The translations under genes were made by a program, and so were the position numbers. This document shows, one piece after another, positions 7,161 to 16,249 of a DNA stretch of 64,000 nucleotides. The stretch comes from Candidatus Ideonella esbjergensis (lineage in GTDB: Bacteria; Pseudomonadota; Gammaproteobacteria; Burkholderiales; Burkholderiaceae_C): assembly GCA_016710065.1 (NCBI GenBank), contig JADJLP010000002.1:620001-684000 (forward strand), read 5' to 3'. The notes under the pieces are model-generated. The model saw nothing but the letters and a program-made list of their open reading frames with translations, was not told the DNA's origin and did no database searches. Positions within the stretch are counted from its first letter, which is position 1. Every line of letters starts with the position of its first letter.

Positions 7161-9878
7161 TCACAACACCACCGGCAGCGTGGGCCAATCGCTGGCAGCC
7201 ATGCCACGAACCAGCAGCCGGGCCAGTTCAGGCGCACCGTCTTGCCAACCCAATGCAGCGTCCAGTTGCCGGGCCAACTCGGCCGCTGATGGGTGGCCGG
7301 CGGCACCTGCAGCGGAGGGGTCGGCTAAGGCCAGGTAGGCTGCCGCCACCAAGGTGTGGGGGTGCGCAGGGCCCAGGCTGGCCTGCAGAGCAGCGTGGGC
7401 CTGGGCCCAGGTGGCCCGCGCGAGTGCCAGCTGACCCTGACGAGCCTGGCTCACGCCCATCAGAATGTCGTTGATGGCCACCGCGTCATTGCGGGCGTCT
7501 GAAAGGGCCACCAGATGCTGCCGGGTCAGGGTCAGCGCAGCATGGGCCTGGGCCTGGCGCCCCAGGCGAAGCAAGGCTTCGGCGTGGAGGCGCCGATAGG
7601 TTTCGTAGCTGACTGCGTTGACCAGGCCGGCGGCACTGAGCTCGGCCAAAGCGGCACCCAGCACGGGCTCGGCCTTGGCGGCATGACCCTCGTACATGTC
7701 GATTCGGGCCGCTAGCACGCGCGCAAACAGCGCCCACAGGGCGTCGGCGGGCACTTGCTGGTTCAGCTGAGCCAGTGTCTGGTGGGCCACCTGAAACTGG
7801 CCGGACCGAATTTGTGCCGTCGCAAGCTGGGCCAGATTCTCGATCACCAGATCATGGTCGGGGGGCAGGCGCTTTTCAAGCAAGGGCTGGATCGCCGCCA
7901 ACTGCCTTTGCGCCGCCTGAGGATGGCCCAGCGAAGCCTCCACCATGGCCAGCCGCTGCCGCATGTTCAGCACATCAATGGTGGCCTTTTCGCCCCGCTG
8001 AAGATGCCAGTTCAGGGCCTGCTGAAAATGAATGCCGGCGTTGGCGAAGCGGTAGGCGTTGAAGGCCAAGTCGCCAGTTTCGTTTTCCAGGGTCGCCAGC
8101 AGCGCGAGGTCGGGGTGAGACTCGGCCAACAAACCCTTGCGTGCATCCGAGAGCGCCTGTTCGGCACGTGCCGCTTGTCCGGTTCGAAGGTCAAGCATGC
8201 CGTGCAGCAAGGCGCTGCGGGCTGCCATGTCCAAGGGGCCAACGGGCGCACGGGGCAGGCCCACATCGAGTTGTGCGAGGGCTGCGCTGGCTTCGGGGAA
8301 CTGGTTCAGTTTGATGGCCAGATCGGCCTGATGCCAGAGCGCCTGCAGCCAGGATTCGGTCTGCCCAGAGGCAGCTGCCGTTTGCGCTTCAGATTCATAG
8401 ATCTTTCGAGCCTCGGGGAAGGCGCCGATGTCGTCGTAGAGGGTCGCCATGCGCAGCAGCGCTTGGCGGCGGGATTCGGGGTCAAACTGCTTGTCGGCAG
8501 ATAGATAGTTCTGACTGCGCGTCAGCAGCTCGCGAGCATTGAAGCTGCGGTTTTCGGCCCAAGCCGGGTTCATGCCGACGAACAGGCTTTGCAGCAAACC
8601 ATCCACCGACTGCGCGCGCGTGGCGGCAAGCTGGGCCTGCTGTCGCTGCTGCAGGGCTTGTACGCCCACCGCCATCAACAGCGCGCCTGACAGACTTGCC
8701 ACCAGCAGCGGTGTGCGGTGACGTCGGGCAAATTTGTCCGAAAGGTAGTGCCAACTTGGCCGAAGCGCTTGTACAGGCAGGTGTTGTTGATGGTGCTGAA
8801 TGTCTTGCAGAAAACTGTCTGCACTGGGGTAACGCTGCCCTGGGTCGAGGTGCATGGCCTTTGCCAGAATCACGTCCAGGTCGCCCTGCAAGGCCTTGCG
8901 CAGCGATGTGGCGCTGATCTGGCGCGAGGTCAATGCCGCCGATTCAAAATGGCGGTTGGAGGCCGGTGTCAGATCACCTTCCAAGGTGCGCCGCAACGCC
9001 GTGACGGCGTTCTCGCCGGGCCGCAAAAAGGGGTGACTGCCAGTCAGCAGCACAAATAGCAGAACGCCCAGTGCATACACATCGCTGGCCGGGGTCACTG
9101 GAGCATCCTGCACCTGCTCGGGTGCGGCATAGCCTGGTGACAAAAGGCCCGCCATGGGCTGAGTCAGTTGGGCCGTTTCGGCGGAGTCGTCCTCAAGCAG
9201 GCGGGCGATACCGAAATCGAGGAGCTTGACTTGCCCGCCATCCGTGACCATCACATTCGATGGTTTGATGTCGCGGTGCACCACCAATTGATGGTGGGCA
9301 TGCACCACGGCACCTGCCAAATCGACAAAGAGCGCCAAGCGAGCGTCGAGCGTCAGGCGATGTTCATCGGCATATACGTCGATGCGCTGGCCCCGCACCC
9401 GCTCCAGCACCAAATAGGCCTGACCAGCTGGCGAGACCCCCGCATCAAGCAGCTTGGCAATGTGAGGGTGGTCGAGCCGCGCCAGGATCTGCCCTTCGCG
9501 CCGAAAGCGGTCCGCCATCGTGGGGCTGGCGAGGCCACGGTTGAGCAGCTTGAGGGCTACGTGGCCCTCGTAGCGGCCGTCATTGCGCCGGCCCAGCCAG
9601 ACCGAGCCCATGCCACCTTCCCCCAGCAATTCAACCAGCGTGTAGGCGCCCAACTGCTGGCCGGCCAGCGGTACGCTGAACAAGCCAGGCGCTGCACTGT
9701 TGAGCAGAAACTGCTGCCGCTGGGCTTGCGCGTGCTTGTTCAGCAGGGTTTCGAGCGCGCCCGCCAATTCGGGTTGGCTTTGCCTGAGCCCGGCGAGCAG
9801 GCTCGCGCGGGTGGCGGCATCGGCGTCCAGTGCCTCGTCCAACAAGGGCTCCAGGGTCTGCCAGTGCGGTGGGATCAT
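7161..9878 (-). CDS. Hanks-type serine/threonine protein kinase with TPR-like region
   Basis: A 905-residue membrane kinase. The glycine loop GEGGMG is at residues 86-91, the ATP lysine at 110 (HVALKLL), the catalytic loop HRDIKPSN at 201-208, DFG at 221-223 and APE near 252. One membrane segment at about 391-409 (LLVASLSGALLMAVGVQAL) separates the cytoplasmic kinase from about 490 residues of helical TPR-like repeats with many Ala/Leu/Gln pairs. I chose the ATG at 9878, which gives the usual N-terminal helix IPPHWQTLEPLLDEALD; the frame opens further to 9953. It lies on the same strand as the downstream secreted protein and sigma factor, suggesting that the kinase phosphorylates the sigma factor. 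Confidence 0.9.
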   Translation of the reverse strand: MIPPHWQTLEPLLDEALDADAATRASLLAGLRQSQPELAGALETLLNKHAQAQRQQFLLNSAAPGLFSVPLAGQQLGAYTLVELLGEGGMGSVWLGRRNDGRYEGHVALKLLNRGLASPTMADRFRREGQILARLDHPHIAKLLDAGVSPAGQAYLVLERVRGQRIDVYADEHRLTLDARLALFVDLAGAVVHAHHQLVVHRDIKPSNVMVTDGGQVKLLDFGIARLLEDDSAETAQLTQPMAGLLSPGYAAPEQVQDAPVTPASDVYALGVLLFVLLTGSHPFLRPGENAVTALRRTLEGDLTPASNRHFESAALTSRQISATSLRKALQGDLDVILAKAMHLDPGQRYPSADSFLQDIQHHQQHLPVQALRPSWHYLSDKFARRHRTPLLVASLSGALLMAVGVQALQQRQQAQLAATRAQSVDGLLQSLFVGMNPAWAENRSFNARELLTRSQNYLSADKQFDPESRRQALLRMATLYDDIGAFPEARKIYESEAQTAAASGQTESWLQALWHQADLAIKLNQFPEASAALAQLDVGLPRAPVGPLDMAARSALLHGMLDLRTGQAARAEQALSDARKGLLAESHPDLALLATLENETGDLAFNAYRFANAGIHFQQALNWHLQRGEKATIDVLNMRQRLAMVEASLGHPQAAQRQLAAIQPLLEKRLPPDHDLVIENLAQLATAQIRSGQFQVAHQTLAQLNQQVPADALWALFARVLAARIDMYEGHAAKAEPVLGAALAELSAAGLVNAVSYETYRRLHAEALLRLGRQAQAHAALTLTRQHLVALSDARNDAVAINDILMGVSQARQGQLALARATWAQAHAALQASLGPAHPHTLVAAAYLALADPSAAGAAGHPSAAELARQLDAALGWQDGAPELARLLVRGMAASDWPTLPVVL

Positions 9879-10098
9879 GCAGCGAACTCTGTTGGTCGCC
9901 CCTGGTTTTTGCAAGCGCCTTGCGGTGCTGCGGTCAGCAGGGCACATCCTCAAGCTAGGGGGCTGTCGGGCTAGGAGGTGGTTTAGCGAATGTCCTGAGG
10001 GGCAGGGCGCATGACAACGCCGGCGAGATCAACAACACCCCGTACAGAAACATCATGCCTGAAAGGCTGGCATGAGCGCACGGCGGCGTGCAAACAAG

Positions 10099-10130
10099 AA
10101 GGCCCGCACACCTTGCAGTGTGCGGGCCTT
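10099..10130 (-). terminator. Intrinsic terminator of groESL
   Basis: A perfect 13-bp stem (AAGGCCCGCACAC and its complement) with a 6-nt loop, about 50 bp past the groEL stop. On the minus strand it is followed by CTTGTTTG, a weak U-rich tail. The rest of the 9879-10177 gap shows no gene. Confidence 0.8.
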
Positions 10131-10177
10131 GAAGGCTTGGCAGCAAGCGCGCTGGGCGCCTGCAGACAGGGGCCGTC

Positions 10178-11824
10178 TTACATGCCCATGTCGCCCATGC
10201 CACCCATGCCACCCATGCCACCAGGCATGCCGCCGCCGGCTTCGTCCTTCGGAGCCTCGGCCACCATGCACTCGGTGGTGAGCATCAGCGAAGCGACCGA
10301 AGCGGCGTTCTGCAGCGCGGTGCGGGTCACCTTGGTCGGGTCCAGGATGCCCATTTCGATCATGTCGCCATAGGTGTCGTTGGCGGCATTGAAGCCGTAG
10401 TTGCCCTTGCCAGCCAGGATGGCGTTGACCACCACGCTGGGCTCGCCACCGGCGTTGGCCACGATCTCGCGCAGCGGGGCTTCGATGGCCTTCAAGACCA
10501 GCTTGATGCCGGCTTCTTGGTCGGCGTTGTCGCCCTTGATGGCGCCAGCAGCCTGGCGTGCGCGCAGCAGGGCCACGCCACCACCGGCCACGATGCCTTC
10601 TTCCACGGCAGCGCGGGTGGCGTGAAGGGCGTCTTCGACGCGGGCCTTCTTTTCCTTCATCTCGACTTCGGTGGCGGCGCCAACCTTGATGACGGCCACG
10701 CCGCCAGCCAACTTGGCCACGCGCTCTTGCAGCTTTTCGCGGTCGTAGTCGGAGGTGGCTTCTTCGATCTGCACGCGGATTTGCTTGACGCGGGCTTCGA
10801 TGTCGCCAGCGGCACCGGCGCCGTCGATCAGGGTGGTGTTCTCCTTGCCCACTTCGACGCGCTTGGCTTGGCCCAGATCGGCCAGGGTGACCTTCTCCAG
10901 GGTCAGGCCGACTTCTTCGGCAATGACCTTGCCGCCGGTCAGGATAGCGATGTCTTCCAGCATGGCCTTGCGGCGGTCGCCGAAGCCAGGGGCCTTGACA
11001 GCCACGACCTTCAGGATGCCGCGGATGGTGTTCACCACCAAGGTGGCCAGGGCTTCGCCCTCGACTTCTTCAGCAATGATCAGCAGCGGACGACCAGCCT
11101 TCGCGACGGCTTCCAGCGTGGGCAGCAGATCGCGGATGTTGCTGATCTTCTTGTCGAACAGCAGCACGAAGGGGTTGTCCAGCAACGCGGCTTGCTTTTC
11201 CGGGTTGTTGATGAAGTAGGGCGACAGGTAGCCGCGATCGAACTGCATGCCTTCGACGACATCGAGTTCGCTGTCCAGGCTCTTGCCGTCTTCGACGGTG
11301 ATCACGCCTTCCTTGCCGACCTTGTCCATCGCGTTGGCGATGATGGTGCCGATGGTTTCATCGCTGTTGGCCGAGATCGAGCCGACTTGAGCGATTTCTT
11401 TCGAGGTGGTGGTGGCCTTGGAGGCCTTCTTCAGCTCGGCGACCAGCGAGGCCACAGCCTTGTCGATGCCGCGCTTCAGGTCCATCGGGTTCATGCCGGC
11501 GGCCACGTACTTCATGCCTTCGCGCACGATGGCCTGGGCCAGCACGGTGGCGGTGGTAGTGCCGTCGCCAGCGATGTCAGAGGTTTTGGAAGCCACTTCC
11601 TTGACCATCTGGGCGCCCATGTTCTGAAGCTTGTCCTTCAGTTCGATTTCCTTGGCCACGGACACGCCGTCCTTGGTCACGGTGGGGGCGCCGAACGAGC
11701 GCTCGAGCACCACGTTGCGACCCTTGGGGCCCAGGGTGACCTTGACCGCATTGGCCAGGATGTTCACGCCTTCGACCATGCGGTGACGGGCGTCTGCGCC
11801 AAAGATGACGTCTTTTGCTGCCAT
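10178..11824 (-). CDS. groL: Chaperonin GroEL (60 kDa)
   Basis: A 548-residue chaperonin subunit that forms the double-ring folding chamber with GroES and ATP. Visible are the N-terminal MAAKDVIFG, the ATP-binding GDGTTTATVLA near residues 86-96, the apical domain, and the typical C-terminal GGM repeats ending in GGMGGMGDMGM. GGAG precedes the ATG. It is the distal gene of the CIRCE-controlled groESL operon; 56 bp separate it from groES. Confidence 0.99.
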   Translation of the reverse strand: MAAKDVIFGADARHRMVEGVNILANAVKVTLGPKGRNVVLERSFGAPTVTKDGVSVAKEIELKDKLQNMGAQMVKEVASKTSDIAGDGTTTATVLAQAIVREGMKYVAAGMNPMDLKRGIDKAVASLVAELKKASKATTTSKEIAQVGSISANSDETIGTIIANAMDKVGKEGVITVEDGKSLDSELDVVEGMQFDRGYLSPYFINNPEKQAALLDNPFVLLFDKKISNIRDLLPTLEAVAKAGRPLLIIAEEVEGEALATLVVNTIRGILKVVAVKAPGFGDRRKAMLEDIAILTGGKVIAEEVGLTLEKVTLADLGQAKRVEVGKENTTLIDGAGAAGDIEARVKQIRVQIEEATSDYDREKLQERVAKLAGGVAVIKVGAATEVEMKEKKARVEDALHATRAAVEEGIVAGGGVALLRARQAAGAIKGDNADQEAGIKLVLKAIEAPLREIVANAGGEPSVVVNAILAGKGNYGFNAANDTYGDMIEMGILDPTKVTRTALQNAASVASLMLTTECMVAEAPKDEAGGGMPGGMGGMGGMGDMGM

Positions 11825-11880
11825 GTTGGATTCTCCGGATTCAGTTGTTCAGTGGGTTTGCGAGGGAAGAGCCGAAGGGC

Positions 11881-12171
11881 TTACTTCTCAACAACAGCAA
11901 ACAGGTCTTCTTCGCGCATCACCAGCAGTTCGTCGCCGTCGACCTTGACGGTCTGGCCCGAGTACTTGCCGAACAGCACGCGGTCACCGACCTTGACGCT
12001 CATCGGGGCCAGTTCGCCCTTGTCATTGCGCTTGCCGGCACCCACGGCCAGCACTTCGCCCTGGTCGGGCTTTTCAGCGGCGTTGTCGGGAATGACGATG
12101 CCAGAGGCGGTCTTGGTTTCGTTTTCCAGACGCTTGACGATCACGCGATCGTGCAACGGACGAAGTTTCAT
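11881..12171 (-). CDS. groS: Co-chaperonin GroES (10 kDa)
   Basis: A 96-residue cap of the GroEL chamber. The N-terminus is MKLRPLHDRVIVKRLE, the mobile loop is ETKTASGIVIPDNAAEKP, and the end is DELLVMREEDLFAVVEK. The ATG at 12171 has GGAGATGC upstream and gives the standard family start; an in-frame alternative six codons upstream is not needed. First gene of the groESL operon. Confidence 0.99.
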   Translation of the reverse strand: MKLRPLHDRVIVKRLENETKTASGIVIPDNAAEKPDQGEVLAVGAGKRNDKGELAPMSVKVGDRVLFGKYSGQTVKVDGDELLVMREEDLFAVVEK

Positions 12172-12278
12172 TGCATCTCCTTGGAGCATTGACTGTGAGA
12201 CTGAGACACAAGTGCCAGATAAGTTGGCACTTATTCACATCGGGCTTGAGCGGGGACCGGAAGGCTCGCCCAGGGTTG

Positions 12279-12305
12279 TTAGCACTCATGTTGATCGAGT
12301 GCTAG
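12279..12305. promoter_or_regulatory. CIRCE operator (HrcA binding site)
   Basis: The inverted repeat TTAGCACTC-N9-GAGTGCTAG matches the CIRCE consensus TTAGCACTC-N9-GAGTGCTAA at 17 of 18 positions. It lies immediately downstream of the groES promoter -10 box, where HrcA would block transcription. hrcA itself is not in the window. Confidence 0.96.
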
Positions 12306-12310
12306 CAATC

Positions 12311-12338
12311 ATTATAGGGCCGTGTCTTGAGCTTTCAA
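12311..12338 (-). promoter_or_regulatory. Sigma-70-type groESL promoter
   Basis: On the minus strand, TTGAAA (12338-12333), a 16-bp spacer, and a perfect TATAAT (12316-12311), leading straight into the CIRCE operator. This indicates vegetative-sigma transcription under HrcA repression. No sigma-32-type promoter was sought exhaustively. Confidence 0.85.
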
Positions 12339-12375
12339 GACCTGGCGGTTTGGGCCGCGCCAGTGAGGGCAGCTG

Positions 12376-12579
12376 TCAGGACGATGTGTCGTCCTGGTTT
12401 TCGGTGCTGGGTGGCGCTTCGACGCGGTACGACTCTTGTGCCCAGGCACCCAGGTCCACGCCCTTGCAGCGGGCGCTGCAGAACGGGCGGTAGGGATTGA
12501 GCTGGGTGTAGAGCGTGGGCTCGCCGCATCCGGGGCAGCGCACCTCGATGGGCTTGGCGGGCGTGGAGGCTCCCATCAC
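12376..12579 (-). CDS. yacG: DNA gyrase inhibitor YacG (zinc-binding)
   Basis: A 67-residue protein with one four-Cys zinc site: VRCPGCGEPT, then YRPFCSARCKGVDLG. This spacing and the RPFCSxRCK signature define YacG, which binds GyrB and inhibits gyrase in E. coli. It follows zapD closely (13 bp), as in many betaproteobacteria, at the distal end of the pil-coaE-zapD run. Confidence 0.93.
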   Translation of the reverse strand: MMGASTPAKPIEVRCPGCGEPTLYTQLNPYRPFCSARCKGVDLGAWAQESYRVEAPPSTENQDDTSS

Positions 12580-12592
12580 ACAGCCCGGATGA

Positions 12593-13348
12593 TCAGGTGC
12601 ACAGCGCCAGATCGAAGTTCACATCGGCCGTGTGCGACTTCAAGCGGCCCTCGGTGTCGGCCTTCATCATTCGCACCGACACCATCAGGCGGTGGCCGGT
12701 GATCTCGGGTACCAGTTCCAGCCCGGCCTCCATGCGCAGGCGCAGCAATTGGTAGGTGCGGCCTTGCGGCAGGCTCTGCTGGTACTGTCCGCCCAGAGCC
12801 GCCACTTTGTGTGGCACGCCGCTGTCGCGCAGCAGGCGCAGCAGCACGTTCAGGGCTTCGGCCAGCGGCACCAGGGTCTCTATCCAGCGCGACAAGTCAG
12901 CCCGCCGCCGCCCGGGCGACAGTTGTTGCCAGGCGTAGTAGGCCGGCAGGTCAAATTCACACGTGCCGCCGGGGATGCCAATGCGGCTGCGGATGCTGGT
13001 AAGCCACTCGTTGTTGGCCAGCGTGTGGCCGGCCTTGCCATTGAGTTGGTTGAGCCCGGCATGGGCGTGGGAGATGCGGCCAATGACCTCGTCCAGTGCG
13101 CCCTCGGAAATGTTGGGGTTGCCTCGGTAGCTGAGCAACTGCGCCTTGTGCCGATCAAGCTCCTTGAACAGATCGGATTTCAGATCCGCGCGGGCAGCCA
13201 CTTCGACGATCTCGAAAATAGTGACCAGGGCAAAGTGATGATCCAACGCGTCATCCCGACCAGCCAACGTGTCCAGGCGCCCGAACAGATGTTCGAGGCG
13301 CAGCATGGTGCGTATGCTTTCATTGAGCGGGTATTCGTAGAGGACCAA
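12593..13348 (-). CDS. zapD: Cell division protein ZapD (DUF1342/YacF)
   Basis: A 251-residue cytoplasmic protein that cross-links FtsZ filaments. The conserved start LYEYPLNESIRTMLRLEHLF and the C-terminal VRMMKADTEGRLKSHTADVNFDLALC identify it. The family N-terminus (usually M-V/I-LYEYP) falls on a TTG at 13348, with GGA about 8 nt upstream, so a TTG start is likely; no in-frame ATG gives the conserved N-terminus. It lies between coaE and yacG in the same orientation. Confidence 0.93.
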   Translation of the reverse strand: MVLYEYPLNESIRTMLRLEHLFGRLDTLAGRDDALDHHFALVTIFEIVEVAARADLKSDLFKELDRHKAQLLSYRGNPNISEGALDEVIGRISHAHAGLNQLNGKAGHTLANNEWLTSIRSRIGIPGGTCEFDLPAYYAWQQLSPGRRRADLSRWIETLVPLAEALNVLLRLLRDSGVPHKVAALGGQYQQSLPQGRTYQLLRLRMEAGLELVPEITGHRLMVSVRMMKADTEGRLKSHTADVNFDLALCT

Positions 13349-13366
13349 GGCGGCGTTCCGAGCAGG

Positions 13367-14029
13367 TCAGCGAAGTGTGGCCGGATTGTTCCACAGCGGC
13401 AGGCTCGCCTCGCCCACGGTGGCATGCCAATCGCGCCAAAGTTGGACTGTGGCCGCCTCGAGACCGGCCAGCGTGGTGTCCTGGTCGTTCACGATCACTG
13501 CATCTGCCAATGCGCGCCGTTGGGTGCGTGTGGCCTGCTGGGCGATCACGTCGCGCACCTGCGCTTCGGGCCAATCACTGCGCGCCATCACGCGCGCCAC
13601 CTGGGTGGCTTCGTCGCAGTCCACCACCAGCACGCGCTGCACCTGCTGGCGCCAGCGGCCCGATTCGGTCAGCAGGGGCACATCAAACACCACGCTTTGG
13701 CCGGGTTGGGCCTGCGCCGCCGCGAAGCGTGTCTGCACACCGATCATCGGGTGCAAGATGGCCTCCAGTCGCTGGCGTGCGGAGGCATCGGCGAACACCA
13801 GTTCGCGCATGCGCTGGCGGTCGAGCGCGCCGGTGGCGTCGATCATTTGCTCGCCAAAAGCGGATGCCAGCTTGGGCAGTGCTGCCCCACCCGTGGCCGT
13901 CAGGCTGCGCGAGATGGCATCGGTGTCAACCACGTGGGCGCCCAGCCCAGCGAGCAGCCTGGCCACCGTGCTCTTGCCGCTTCCTATGCCGCCGGTGAGG
14001 CCGACGCGCAGCGCGGCAGGCCCGCTCAC
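13367..14029 (-). CDS. coaE: Dephospho-CoA kinase
   Basis: A 220-residue P-loop kinase that phosphorylates the 3'-OH of dephospho-CoA, the last step of CoA synthesis. The Walker A GLTGGIGSGKST is at about residues 10-21, followed by DTDAISR and the lid DVPLLTESGRW. The start is GTG at 14029, overlapping the pilD stop as GTGA, which implies translational coupling. The pilD-coaE pairing is standard in proteobacteria. Confidence 0.96.
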   Translation of the reverse strand: MSGPAALRVGLTGGIGSGKSTVARLLAGLGAHVVDTDAISRSLTATGGAALPKLASAFGEQMIDATGALDRQRMRELVFADASARQRLEAILHPMIGVQTRFAAAQAQPGQSVVFDVPLLTESGRWRQQVQRVLVVDCDEATQVARVMARSDWPEAQVRDVIAQQATRTQRRALADAVIVNDQDTTLAGLEAATVQLWRDWHATVGEASLPLWNNPATLR

Positions 14030-14958
14030 TGCCCTATCCAGCCCAGTACGCGCGAGGTGCCAGCCAGAATGACCACCACGCCGCCGCCCGCCAGGAAGGG
14101 GCCGAAGGGCACATAGCGGCCTTCACGCAACCCGCCTGTGAACTTGAGGGCGATGCCCACCACGGCGCCGATCACCGACGACATCAGCACGATGGGCAGG
14201 ATGGCTTGCCAGCCCAGCCAGGCGCCCAGGGCGGCCAGCAGCTTGAAATCCCCATATCCCATACCCTCTTTGCCGGTGGCCAGCTTGAACAGCCAGTAGA
14301 TGGACCACAGCGTGAGGTAGCCTACAGCGGCACCGGCGACCGAGGTGGCCAGCGGCAAGGTCCAGCCTAGTGCCGCCGCGATCAGCCCGGCCCACAGCAG
14401 CGGCAAGGTGAGTGAATCGGGCAGCAGGGTGGTGTCCCAGTCGATGGCGGTGAGCGCCACCAGCGCTGCGAACACCCCACACCACAGCAGTGCCACGGGC
14501 TGGCTGCCAAAGTGCCATGCTGAGCCTGCGAACAGCACGGAGGTCAGTACTTCAAGCAGCGGGTAGCGCAGTGAAATGGGGGCACGGCAGGCCGAACACT
14601 TGCCCCTCAGCCACAGCCAACTCAAGACTGGGATGTTTTCAAACCACCGAATGCTGTGGCCGCAGCTGGGGCAGGTGGAGTTCGGCTTGGACAGTGTCAG
14701 TGGACCCAAGCCATCCAGGTGGCCATTCAGTTCGGCGGCAACTGCCGCGTACTGTTTGGGGGCCGGTTGACCAAAGGAGCGTTGCCAGGATTCGCCGTCC
14801 GCCAACTGCTGGCTCACATCGCGCCACCATTGCCGCTCCATCATGCGCGGCAGGCGGTGCACCACCACGTTCAGAAAGCTGCCAACCATCAGACCCAACA
14901 GGCCCAGGACCGCAGGAGAAAACCACCAGCTCTTTGGTGCCAGATCGAACAATGACAT
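14026..14958 (-). CDS. pilD: Type IV prepilin peptidase/N-methyltransferase PilD
   Basis: A 310-residue polytopic inner-membrane aspartyl protease that cleaves and N-methylates type IV prepilins and T2SS pseudopilins. An N-terminal GSFLNVVVHRLP is followed by a cytoplasmic zinc domain (CPSC and CSAC pairs). The two catalytic aspartates lie in AIDWDTTLLPD and GMGYGDFKLL. Several hydrophobic helices follow. It starts 6 bp after pilC; the ATG at 14958 is preferred over the TTG one codon earlier. Confidence 0.96.
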   Translation of the reverse strand: MSLFDLAPKSWWFSPAVLGLLGLMVGSFLNVVVHRLPRMMERQWWRDVSQQLADGESWQRSFGQPAPKQYAAVAAELNGHLDGLGPLTLSKPNSTCPSCGHSIRWFENIPVLSWLWLRGKCSACRAPISLRYPLLEVLTSVLFAGSAWHFGSQPVALLWCGVFAALVALTAIDWDTTLLPDSLTLPLLWAGLIAAALGWTLPLATSVAGAAVGYLTLWSIYWLFKLATGKEGMGYGDFKLLAALGAWLGWQAILPIVLMSSVIGAVVGIALKFTGGLREGRYVPFGPFLAGGGVVVILAGTSRVLGWIGQ

Positions 14959-14964
14959 CAAGAC

Positions 14965-16185
14965 TTACACCACCTGGCCGAGCTTGAAGATGGGCAGGTA
15001 CATGGCGACCACGATGCCGCCGATGAGGGTGCCAAGGAAGACGATGATGATGGGTTCAAGCAGGCTGGAAAGCCCCTTGACCATCTCGTCCACTTCTTCT
15101 TCGTAGAACTCGGCCGCTTTGGATAGCATGTCGTCCAGCGCCCCCGACTCTTCACCGATGGCGGCCATCTGCAAAACCAGGTTGGGGAACACACCGGTGG
15201 TGGTCATGGACGCGGTCAAGGCCGAGCCAGCGGCCACATCGCGTTGGATTTGTTCGGTGGCGCGGGCGTAGATGATGTTGCCAGCAGTGCCGCCAACCGA
15301 ATCAAGCGCCTCCACCAGTGGCACACCGGCAGAGAACATGGTGGACAGGGTGCGCGTCCAGCGCGCGATCACGGCCTTGCGCATCAGTTCGCCAAAAATG
15401 GGCAGGCGCAGCAAAAACCGGTCCATGAAGAATTGCATCTTCTCTGAGCGCTTCCAGGTTCTGAAGAACATATAGCCGCCGCCGAAGATCACGCCGAAGA
15501 TCAACCACCAATACTGGAGGAACTTGTCGCTCAGCCAAATCACGGCCAGCGTTGGGGCGGGCAACTCGGCACCAAAAGACTTGAATACGTCCTTGAACGA
15601 CGGGATCACGAAGATCATGATCACGGTCACCACCACAAAGGCCACCACCAACACCGCGATCGGATAGGTCAACGCCGACTTGACCTTCTGCTTGATGGCC
15701 AAGGTTTTCTCCTGGTACATCGCAAGCCGGGTCAGCAGTTCTTCCAGAATACCGCCAGCCTCGCCCGCCTCAACCAGATTGCAATAAAGCGCGTCGAAGT
15801 ACTGGGGGTGACGTCGGAAGGCGGCCGACAAACTGGTGCCGGTTTCAACGTCAGACCGTATGTCGAGCAGCAACTTGGTCAGCCGGGGGTTGGGGCTGCC
15901 ACGGCCCACAATGTCGAAGGCCTGGATCAGCGGGACGCCTGCCTTCATCATGGTGGCCAACTGGCGTGTGAACGTGGCCACGTCGCGCAACCCGATGGAC
16001 TTGCCGCCAGTGGTGCGGCGTTTCTTCACCTTGGTGACCAGAACACCTTGGCGACGCAGATTGGCGCTGACGGCGGCCTCGCCCCCCGCACGCAATTCGC
16101 CGCGCACGAGTTTCCCGGAGCGGTCCTTGCCTTCCCACTCGTAGATGAATTCCTGAACCTTGCTTGCTGCCGCTGCAGTTGCCAT
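14965..16185 (-). CDS. pilC: Type IV pilus inner-membrane platform protein PilC
   Basis: A 406-residue protein with two T2SSF domains, each with the pattern FTRQLATMMKAGVPLIQAFD or RWTRTLSTMFSAGVPLVEAL. Three membrane helices include ALTYPIAVLVVAFVVVTVIM and a C-terminal LEPIIIVFLGTLIGGIVVAM. It couples PilB ATPase motion to pilin assembly. The ATG at 16185 has GGAGG 8 nt upstream; a GTG five codons earlier is open but less likely. Confidence 0.96.
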   Translation of the reverse strand: MATAAAASKVQEFIYEWEGKDRSGKLVRGELRAGGEAAVSANLRRQGVLVTKVKKRRTTGGKSIGLRDVATFTRQLATMMKAGVPLIQAFDIVGRGSPNPRLTKLLLDIRSDVETGTSLSAAFRRHPQYFDALYCNLVEAGEAGGILEELLTRLAMYQEKTLAIKQKVKSALTYPIAVLVVAFVVVTVIMIFVIPSFKDVFKSFGAELPAPTLAVIWLSDKFLQYWWLIFGVIFGGGYMFFRTWKRSEKMQFFMDRFLLRLPIFGELMRKAVIARWTRTLSTMFSAGVPLVEALDSVGGTAGNIIYARATEQIQRDVAAGSALTASMTTTGVFPNLVLQMAAIGEESGALDDMLSKAAEFYEEEVDEMVKGLSSLLEPIIIVFLGTLIGGIVVAMYLPIFKLGQVV

Positions 16186-16249
16186 TGAGCCTCCGGCCAC
16201 TCACGCGTTATTCGAATGCTTTATTCCGGCCATGAGTGCCGGAGTGTGT

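Noticed and set aside
10517..12493. A 658-codon open frame antisense to groESL
   Set aside because: It mirrors groEL codons, is rich in His, Gly and Asp without any domain, and groEL is certain. High GC makes long antisense frames common.
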